64,000 nt of DNA from Phlebiopsis flavidoalba. Its lineage: Eukaryota > Basidiomycota > Agaricomycetes > Polyporales > Phanerochaetaceae. A model generated the notes under the pieces. The model was given only the letters and a program-made list of their open reading frames with translations. It had not been told where the DNA came from and made no database searches. The stretch covers positions 62,001-126,000 of the forward strand of contig JAOCPU010000052.1 of NCBI GenBank assembly GCA_035772785.1. Direction: 5' to 3'. This document shows positions 56,201-64,000 of the stretch, piece by piece. The stretch's first letter is position 1. Each line of letters begins with the position of its first letter. A program made the position numbers and the translations under genes.

Positions 56201-59056
56201 TTGACTTGGCTTCAGGTTACCACTGCAAGCACCCACTCCTCTTGTCTACTCTTCCAACCCGCAAGCCGCGTCCCACGTCCCCTCCACGAACCGCCGTCGA
56301 CCACCCCGACGCCCTGGTGGCCATGTAGCCCATCGCCGACCTCACCGCCTTCTGCCGCAGGACCTCCGGGGATGTGCCGCCCAAAGCTCGTCGTGAGTCC
56401 CGACACGCTCATTAGCACCCTGCGCGTCGCCCGCTCACAGTCTTGCTGTGTCTCCCCCAGGGTGCATCGACCACCGTCGTGGGCAAACAGGATGTACCTC
56501 TACGTGAGTGCCGCCCCCTCCGAGTGCGTGGTAATGCTGGCTGAGAGCAGCAAGGGCGGACGCGCCTCAGGTCGACAAGACGAACGCAAGATGGTACTCG
56601 GACAATCTACATGTTCGACCTCGAGACGCTGCGGTGGGAGAGAATCGAGCAGAATCGGCAGACACGACGATGTACACCGCAGGCTCGGTACTTCCACAGT
56701 GCTGATACATGTGAGTGCGCCACCCGTGCTAGATGCGAACTCTACTTTTGCCCGTCGAACCTAGTTCGAGTGCCCCCGCCCTTGCACCGTGCGGGACTCG
56801 CACTCGACCCGTTTGTCAGTAGCCGTACGGGGACTTGCCAGATGCTGACACGAAAACCCCCACAACAACCCAGGGAAACAACTATCTCATCATCTTTGGC
56901 GGAATGGGCCATACCAGCTGCAATACTTAGACCCCAGAAGCAATATGCTGCGTCCTGAACGACGTCCATGGTCTTGTTCGATTTTGACGGCACAATAGAT
57001 GGCTGTCTGCCTCCCATTGGAATACCCGCCAACATACCCCCGGCACCCAGGCGCGTTACGCCCATCTTTCTTCGATAAACGGCGAACAGACTATTTGTCA
57101 TCGGCTTGGCCAAGTACCTGAACACAACGTCTGGCTCGTACGACGTGCATGTGTGACGATCTGCAACGGCAAGATTGGGTCTCCCACAAGCCGAGACTAG
57201 CCCCCGTCCACTGTGGGACATATCACCGCAGTGTTGCGGTATCGCCCTCGCAGCAGCGCTGTCCGCCTCCCACAGGAAGCAAGAAACGACGCAACAGTGC
57301 GCACCACCTGGGCCACCACCGGGGCACGCTTCAACGCGCACGCCGACGCGACTGGTTCACGGCGCCGGACGCAACGGAGCCGAGACACGGATGGTGCACC
57401 TGCCGTACACCTCTAGACGTGATCCGTCAGACAATCGTTTTTTCCGTGCGACATATAAGTCTTGTTTCAGGCAAACTACAGACGTGCGTCCCCCCAGGCG
57501 CCGCGCGCACCAATTACGGCATGCTGACTTTGCTGGCGTGATAAAGTTTACAGACTCCATCGCGAACTGGATAGTAGGTTCTCCCCTGACTCCGGGCTCG
57601 GACTTTACCGTCTCCGACCGGTCGAAACGCGGATGACGGTCCAGTTCTCTTCCCCCCGGGCCAATACTCGGTTGCGCCCTCCGGGCGCCATCCTCGGCAC
57701 CGCACTTCATCGTCGGCCGGTACCTATCTCATCTCCAGAGCTTCCAGTCGTTCTCGATATGGGGGCTCCTCGACCTCGTCAGCATGACCCATGGTCGCGC
57801 ATCGGACACCCGGCAAGCACCCTCTCCAACACCACGGCGGCTCCTGGTTTCCGCAGACTGCCCTCTGGGCCGACGCGAACGGGATGTAAGGTACCGATCG
57901 TCTTTTGGCAACCGCCACGGCAGCATCGTCGAGGACTACAGAACCGCCGTGCCTGCTCAGCTGGGACCATGTGATTGTCATCGACCTCGAGCCTTTGGCA
58001 TCTACCAGCCCCCGCCGCTCGCCATCGACATTCCCCCAAGGCAGGAGCTCGGCCTCGCTGCGCTCGAGGAGGGGTGTCCTCTGCGCGGACTATATTTGAG
58101 ATCATCTGCGACGACGGCCGCAAGATCAAGTGCTCCCGCCAAGCTCCTCGAGGACCGCTGGCCGTGGTTCAAGCGCCAGCGCCAGCTCTACTTGCAGGCT
58201 GCTGCGCGTTGCGATTGTCGAGACGGTCCCGGCGGCGTCGGCGCAGACGCCTCTGCCAGAATGTGCACGCCGCGTCACGGAACGACAAGGACGAGGAACG
58301 GCCTGACCCCCGCCTTACTTTTACTTATTTTATTTCCGGGGGGGACCGCGAAGCGTTCCTTCTCTCAGAGTCGTATCCCCATCACGCTCGCGTTTCTGGC
58401 AGTATTTGTACTCTATATGGGGGCTTTGCTCACCCCTCTGCAGCACGCCGCCGGCGGTCCTCAGCCAGCTGTTGCTTCTCTCGAGTACGTATGACCTGCC
58501 CCACCTGCAGTCGCTCGTCAAGCATCACGCGATTGCACCGAGCACTGACCATTTGCCACGTCCGTGGGCATCTACGGCGTGTCGACGCTCTGCACTGCAG
58601 GAGCCTGCAGATCAGGTGAGTGTCATCACTCTGACACCAGGGGGGGGGATACACCGGCCGTGCCCAGACTCACGCCCCGCAGAGCACTGCGTGTAGTGAT
58701 GGTGACGGCAGCCCTGCCGATCAATCTCTCTTGCATATGTTTTGATGACGTAGAATTAGGCGTACAGCCCGAAGCGACCGGGCGGGCATTGCAGAGGTTA
58801 AACGGAAGGGGAAGCAGCAGGCCGAGCGGACAAGGACGGCTTCTGGTCGGAGCCGGCCGCCACCGAGGACTCATTCAACGGCGGCGGCGCTGGGCCGGGG
58901 GGTGGAAACCCGGACAGGGGTCTGCGGCGACGGCGCGGCCCCGCGGGCTGTCGGACGCGTCTTCGTACATGCAGCAGGGCGCGTCCGCCGACGCGGCGCG
59001 ATGGGATCCGGCAGGGAGTACAGCAACGGCTCTGGCTCTGGTAGGCAGCCGAGTGT
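56201..59056 (+). CDS. Kelch-repeat protein with C-terminal BTB-like region
   Basis: Propeller protein. Kelch-type blocks: GASTTVVGKQ (about 56461-56490), FDLETLRWERIEQNR (56613-56657), NYLIIFGGMGHTS (56881-56918), LNDVHVL (about 56956-56980), DDLQRQDWVSH (57152-57186), GTYLSHLQSFSIWGLLDLVS (57715-57785), FGNRHGSIVEDY (57905-57940), DHVIVIDLE (57970-57995). Then AFGIYQPPPLAIDIP (57994-58040), LGLAALEEG, FEIICDDGRKI (58098-58130), KLLEDRWPWFKRQRQLYLQA (58138-58197), ITLAFL-YLYSMGALLTPLQ (58382-58440), PAVLSQLLLLSSTYDLPHLQ (58451-58510), LVKH and CRSLQIR. The part from FEIICDDG to SLQIR has the BTB/POZ order (dense core, LYT-like YLY helix, SSTYDLPHL helix). A basic, Gly-rich tail follows. Such proteins often act as Cul3 adaptors or polarity factors; here that is inference. 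Start and stop approximate; many slips. Confidence 0.8.
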
Positions 59057-59779
59057 AACCCGCTGGTCATGGACACCACCCGCGATCACACACAGCCCGT
59101 ATTAATTTAGCTGAAAACTGCAATGTCTATCGTGTCAGACTCGAATCTCGTGATGCTACTTAAGGAGGAACATAAGACGTTTGCACGAACCTACCGGACA
59201 CCGTCCGTGCCGAGAGCGGCAGCTCGACGTCACACCGCCACCGGGTCCTCACTCGCTATCCGTACCCGACGCGAACCCCGCTCCCGCGCCGTCACCGTAC
59301 AGGCGACCCGAGCGCGAGCCGTCCCAGGTATACGCTCCCCGTCACGGCGCCGGCCCATCACTGAGGACCCCCGCCCGTCTGGCACCAATGTTGATCCTTT
59401 GCCCCCGCATTGGCCAGTGCCTACCCATCAGTACCGACCGAAACTTCTATCGGTATAGCCGTACCGCGCCGCCCGCTTCGTATCCCGCATCCCTGCAACA
59501 CGACGCTGGACGTCGCCTCCGCCCCTGCCCTTCCTGTCGGTGCGCGTCGGGCACGCATCCGCTTACTGATAACAGCATCAGTGTACTGCATTACGCGGTT
59601 CCAGAAGTTGAGCGAGATCGACAATCTTCGCTGCGTCACGGATGCATAGCTTACATAGTCCCGAGCTCCGACCGTCTCGTGTCGAGCTTCCCGGCCCACA
59701 CGAGCAACCATTCTGCTACGCACGCAAGCGCTTAGCCTTGGGGTGCCGGTCTTACGCGTCGTTCTCCCGCTGCTTGCCT
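59057..59779. other. Intergenic, Pro/Arg-rich frames
   Basis: About 720 bp between the kelch gene and the Gln-rich gene. Frames such as SPYRRPEREPSQVYAPRHGA (59290-59350) read like low-complexity protein and might be 5' exons of the next gene. No domain is seen. Confidence 0.3.
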
Positions 59780-61250
59780 CGCTGCAGCCCCGCTTAGGTC
59801 TGTTTCGTTCTCTAGGGGGCTGTTTCCTGCGCTGTGGCGTACTGATTCGTCGTGGCAGTCGCGTCGCACTCGACGGTCACAAATCGTCTCCGCGTCGGGG
59901 GGGAGATGCAGTCCCCGCGTACAGCGAGGCGGATAGTCGGACGATGGTACTACGACGGCGCGCACCCTGCTTCGCGTCGCGTGAATTCGCGCCGCAGATG
60001 CTTCCCCACGCTCCACCGCGACACCGCGCGCGACTACCTCCTTCCGGACACACCGCACTCGCTCGCGACGAGCACGTCGGACGCGTACGCAGCGTCGCGC
60101 CGTCGCCTGCCCACGCCGACGCTCAGCACCTGCGCGCCGTCGTTTCCAGCTCGCGTACGCCAGAGCCCCGTCAGCCCGCCGTCGGCGAGCGCCCTCCCCA
60201 CGCCACGTCGAGCCCCCCGCGCTCGGCCCTCAGCCTCTCGGCGTGAATCCACGACTAGCTGGCGGCTACTACGAGGACGACGAGCCGGTCAGATGTTAAC
60301 CCGCGCGGTGCGCTGCGGGGGCTGCCAGGCTGTCCGAGGAGTCGATTCTCCCGAGATGATGGCGCGTGCGCGCGCGAAGCCGCCGTTTGGCAGGTGCAGA
60401 CGCAGATGCAGACAAGGGTGTATCAGGAGCAGCAAACAGCCAGCAGCAGGCGTATGCGGGTATGCGTACAGCAGCGACAGGAGCAACATCCCTACCCTCA
60501 GCCAGCAGCAACAGTCCTATCCTCAGCAGCACCCCACCCCACCCTCAGCAGCATCCTATCCCAGCAAATGCAACCATCCTATCCTCAGCAGCAGCAGCAA
60601 CCCTATTCTCACAACAACAACACACCTATCGGCCCCAGCCTAACGCACACCCCGCAGACCTACTTTGACGTGCCCGCGCCTCGGACTGCCTCCGCACCCG
60701 CAGGCGCTCCGCGCACGCCCCCTCCTCCGACCGCGCCCCACAATCCAGATGCCCAACCGTCCCAGCGTCGCCGCAGACCGTGCTCGCGCCGACGCCATCT
60801 CTTCCGAATGGCTGGCGACGGGCGCCTCGACTCTCCTCGCCGTCGACGCACTCGGCACACAGCGCAGCGGCAGCGCGGCGCTGGCGCCCAAGAAGGGGCT
60901 CGCGAAGGCTGTTCTCGAAGGGCAGCGGGATCAAGAACGGGGACGGCGGCCGCGGCTGTGCTGCGTTCCTGGAACAAGTCGCTCGAGAAGGCGGCGCGCG
61001 CGGAAGAGAAGCGATCGTGAAGAAGATGCAGGCCAAGGAGCGCCGCGAGCAGCTTGCGATGCAGTTCCACGGCGGGCGCGCGATCGCGAAGGCGGCGGCC
61101 GACGGCCGCTCGCTCAATTCGTCCGACGACGGGAGCAGCGCGAAGCGCAAGGTGCGCCAGTGCTGGAGGAGGAGCAGGGCCTGTATGATAGGGGCTCAGT
61201 TTGACGACGACGCTCTGAGCGCGGCGTGGGCACACACTATGGTTGTATAA
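59780..61250 (+). CDS. Gln/Pro-rich low-complexity protein with basic coiled C-terminus, unrecognised
   Basis: Low-complexity protein. 60060-60260 encodes Arg/Pro/Ser-rich sequence. 60390-60640 encodes Gln-rich sequence (VQTQMQTRVYQEQQTASSRR; YPQQQQQPYSHNNN). 60870-61140 has a charged, probably helical end: KKGLAKAVLE, RSWNKSLEKAARAEEKR, REAIVKKMQAKERREQLAMQ and FHGGRAIAKAAADGRSLNSS. The last codons reach TAA at 61248-61250. The charged end is the most protein-like and probably conserved; no family name is offered. It could be a transcriptional or RNA-binding cofactor, since Q-rich regions often sit in such proteins (inference). Start unknown. Convergent with the CHFR-like gene. Confidence 0.5.
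60487..60612 (+). repeat. Degenerate CCTCAGCAGCA coding repeat
   Basis: A 12-17 bp motif close to cctatcctcagcagca recurs about six times between 60487 and 60612, within the Gln-rich frame. Copies vary in spacing, so different frames read it as Gln-, Ser- or Pro-rich. It is a slippage-prone coding minisatellite. Confidence 0.65.
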
Positions 61251-61562
61251 TTTTTGGTTGTAATCTCTGATTGATCTTGTATGTGTGTGCTTTTCTTGGA
61301 TCGCTACCCATGTAGACCGCTCTGTATCGAGGGATATTTCTGTTTATTGCCTTGCTTATTGAACGTTCTGTATGTGCTCACCTACCTACTTACATTCCGA
61401 AACCATACAAATACACATCATGTAACTAGTGGAACAAAGGAAATCCGAGAGAGGCGACCTCGAGTCGATTGGCGATGATAGAGAAGAGAGCCATGTTGGG
61501 ATGGAATATAGTACACATCTGGGAGCAAAAGAAAAAAAAGAATACAAGTGAGCAAAGAGAGA

Positions 61563-63577
61563 TTAGAGCATGGCTTCGACAATGTCAACGAGGACGAGCT
61601 GGCGACGCCATCGAGGCGCGGGGGCGCACGGTCCGGCTGGGTATTGGGCAGCTCCTTGGGCGAGCCGGGGGCGGCCTCGTGAGAAGGACCGCTCATTGAA
61701 CCCTCCGCTAGGAGACGGCGTAGGGTAGCACGAAAACCCCCGCTCATTTCGGGGGGTGGGGCGACGACGGGTGGGAGGTCGTTGTCGCGAGCCCTGGCTC
61801 GAAGATGGTACTTCACCTTCCTTCGTGCTGATAATGTGGTTGACTAGAAACTGCGTTTAGGATTGTACTTTGAATAACGCAAAATAAGATACTTACATTC
61901 CTTTGCGTGGGCTGACAGGTAGCAACGCGATCAGTAGCTGCGAGGAACATACGTGCAGGAACACTCACCTTGGTCCCTCTGTCTCGAGCATCTACAACCG
62001 TTTGAGCAGTTGGGCCGGTCCATGATGTGCCGCGGAAGGTGGCCCTTGTTCCGTTCTTGGACCACCATTCTTTCAAGCCCCCAGAGGAAAAAACTTCGGT
62101 AGCACACACGCGGCAGATGAGATTCGTGGTGCGGTCGGGATCCGGGTCGACGCCGGCGGAAACAACGTGGACGTCCATGAATAATTCGGACTCGATGAGG
62201 GGGTAGCGAATTGGCGAGGCGACCGCAGGATCATGTCAATAATCTGCCACGGCCGGTGAGCCCCATGCAGAGGGTTACCAGCTATTATTAGCGCATGCCT
62301 CACCTCACGGTAAATGAGCACCGGCTTCAGACCTTTCAATGTGAGATAGTCAAACATGATATCGACCTCGACGGTGTTTCCCGTCAAAAGATGTCGTAGA
62401 TCTCGCCGCACTGCAGCAGGTCGCCCAGGCTCGGTCAGTCCGTGGAGCTCCTGGCCGCCGAGGGTGCGCGCGCTCTGCAGCCAGCGTCCGACAATGCCGA
62501 TGCCGCAGAATGACACTTGGCAGAAATCACATTTTCGAGGTCTGAGGGGGGCGCGAAGGGCGAGTATGCTCTCACTGGCGGAGCGGTGAGTACCCGGCCG
62601 GTGGTATGCCGCGCAAAAGCTTACCAGTTGCCGCAGTAGGCGTGGCCAGGCGGAGCGCCGTCGTCGCTGGGCCACGCACCGTCGGGGTCGGCATCGGGGT
62701 CTCACGATCGGCTCAGGACACATCCACGCGTATTGGTTTCCCGGGATGCAGTGATGGGCATGGGTGTAGAACGTTGGGGTTGCTTTGAGGGATGTGGGGT
62801 TCGGGAGAGGCTTGTCTCGGTTTCTTGACGGGGAGCTGCGGGGGATGGTTAGCGCGAGTGGCCCGGCGGGGAAGGCTGTCTGCGTCACCCGAATATTTCC
62901 GCTAGTGTAGATTTCGTCTGCTTGTATCCGTTTTTTTTCGGTTTGGCTGTTCGTGCTTTGGACGGTGCGGCGCGTGCGAGTATGTCTGCCATTCTTTGAA
63001 GAGCCCGTGATGGCGTCACCGACATCGATATGCCTCGGCACGCGGGACAATTGGTTCCCCCGTTCTGCAAGAGTCGTATTAGCACTGTACGGGCCACAGT
63101 ATATCTTCAAAGGGTGCAGAAATTGAAGAATGGATGTGTGTATTGCGGCGGGGACCCTGAAGTACATCTGCGCCACAGCTCACCTTCACCCATAGTAATG
63201 ATACAGCTGGGAAGCAGATCTCAGCAAATCCTCAAAGAAGCACCAGACGCGATCCTCACCTTCCACAGAATTCTGAAATGTCTGGCCACGTTGTAGAGGC
63301 ACGGCGAGACAATGACCGGTCGGTTTTGGACGAGCGCGGGGAGAGCAGCAGCCGCACTGGAGCTCCTGCTCGAGCTCGTCGCGCGAGTGCCTCGCCGTCG
63401 ACGCGAGGCGGCCCACTGTCCTTGGGTCCTGCAGCGCATTATCCCGATGCGTCCTATCGGCCCCGCTCCTGCTGGGCCCTCCCGCCGACGTCGTCGAAGG
63501 CGGCGGAGGCACTGCGCTTGCAGCGTGCCGCAGGGCTCGCCCGTCGGCTCGCTGTGGATCAGGCTGGCGACGTCCAT
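61563..63577 (-). CDS. CHFR-like RING-type E3 ubiquitin ligase
   Basis: ATG 63577 gives MDVASLIHSEPTGEPCG. The RING domain is split by an intron (about 63064-63260): DELEQELQCGCCSALVQNRP (63317-63376), VIVSPCL, then GGTNCPACRG (63034-63064). After it: RALQRMADILARAAPSKART (62965-63025), KQADEIYTSGNIRV (about 62888-62930), a Pro-rich linker, CIPGNQYAWMCPEPI (62700-62745), a Cys-rich block KCDFCQVSFCGIGIVGR (62488-62540), GGQELHGL, NTVEVDIMFDYLTLKGLKPV (62319-62380), VDVHVVSAGVDPDPDRTTN (62122-62180), ICRVCATEVF, GLKEWW and a basic tail. Stop TAA 61563. The Cys-rich C-terminus after a RING matches fungal CHFR-type ligases; no FHA domain is seen, as in some fungal forms. Likely role: mitotic or stress checkpoint ubiquitination (inference). 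Several slips. Confidence 0.75.
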
Positions 63578-64000
63578 GACGCTGCTGGTGCTGTGTGCGA
63601 ATGAATGTTGGGATTGAGTGTCCGACTGAGAGGACTCTGCAGCATGCCAAGTTCAAAGAGAGGTGACGAGCAGGATATGGTTAGGACGCCAAAGCTGGAG
63701 AGATCCCGACTGCAGGAACTCAGACGACGGCGGCAGACACCGGGGCCAGACGCCCGGCGACCCTGCTTGACTGGCCACAAAGCACAAAGCATTCGTGAAT
63801 GTGGGTATGGGTACAACGCTCGACGTTTATTCTAGGAAGTAGATGGACAACAGAAAACTAGCTGAAGAAAAATGTCTCTCAGCGTGGGTGAAATATTGAT
63901 ACCAACGCGCGTAGGGTGGCTAATAATGTTCGATGTAACCTCGGGGGCCAACGAGCACGTACTGTACTACGATACATGGGAACAAGCACTAGATAGGCGC
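63578..64000. other. Right edge, upstream of the CHFR-like gene
   Basis: About 420 bp. It is presumably the promoter of the CHFR-like gene. A short plus frame (63605-63835) is basic and low in structure. Nothing else is supported. Confidence 0.35.

Noticed and set aside
62073..63176. 367-codon minus-strand frame as a single protein
   Set aside because: It passes through introns and several frames of the CHFR-like gene. Only some parts are real protein, so it is not a separate coding sequence.
1..64000. tRNA or rRNA genes, CRISPR arrays, bacterial operon features
   Set aside because: No B-box-like tRNA core, rRNA block or spaced repeat array was seen. Introns and families show a eukaryotic nuclear context.
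1..64000. Whole region as a cluster of pseudogenes
   Set aside because: Frameshifts are 1-2 base indels with the surrounding protein conserved, and they affect essential genes equally. Sequencing error explains this better, although only read data can settle it.

Overview
The window reads as a nuclear segment from a basidiomycete fungus, most likely an Agaricomycete (mushroom or bracket fungus). Three things point there: genes are cut by many GT-AG introns of about 45-70 bp, coding exons are GC-rich, and the protein families are fungal (Erg26, Tam41, MRPL4/uL29m, Sdh6-type LYR protein, alternative oxidase, a Zn2Cys6 regulator, a Spo71/Mug56-like PH protein, a kelch protein, a CHFR-like RING ligase, TKL-like kinases). 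No sequence search could be run, so names rest on motif recognition.

Nearly every conserved gene, including ones that should be essential, changes reading frame inside exons by 1-2 bases. Flanking residues stay conserved in the new frame. This looks like uncorrected long-read indels rather than gene death. Coordinates below therefore span the readable gene, and internal frameshifts should be assumed even where not listed.

Layout. 0-5.8 kb: a 5'-truncated homoserine acetyltransferase-like gene (+), ERG26 (-), TAM41 (+) and mitochondrial ribosomal protein S12 (-). 5.9-12 kb: one unrecognised acidic protein start, then a gene-poor stretch. 12.1-13.5 kb: MRPL4 (+) and SDHAF1/Sdh6 (-), convergent. 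16-19 kb: a large unrecognised gene. 21.3-23.2 kb: a Ser/Ala-rich single-pass membrane protein. 24.8-26.2 kb: a mitochondrial NAD/pyrimidine-type carrier (-). 29.8-34 kb: a PH-domain protein (-). 34.8-38.1 kb: alternative oxidase (-) and a small mitochondrial membrane protein (-). 38.5-42.5 kb: a Zn2Cys6 transcription factor (+) and pyridoxamine-phosphate oxidase (-). 43.1-44.9 kb: PIH1 (-) with an intron swollen by repeats. 45.8-54.5 kb: four kinase-like genes, all minus strand. 56.2-63.6 kb: a kelch/BTB-type gene (+), a Gln-rich gene (+) and a CHFR-like ligase (-).

Two themes stand out. The first 38 kb is rich in nuclear genes for mitochondrial proteins (cardiolipin synthesis, ribosome, succinate dehydrogenase assembly, alternative respiration, nucleotide carrier). 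The kinase block is two copies of one two-gene module. In each module a kinase with canonical motifs (type 1) is paired with a relative whose DFG motif is lost (type 2). This is the best candidate here for an undescribed signalling system.
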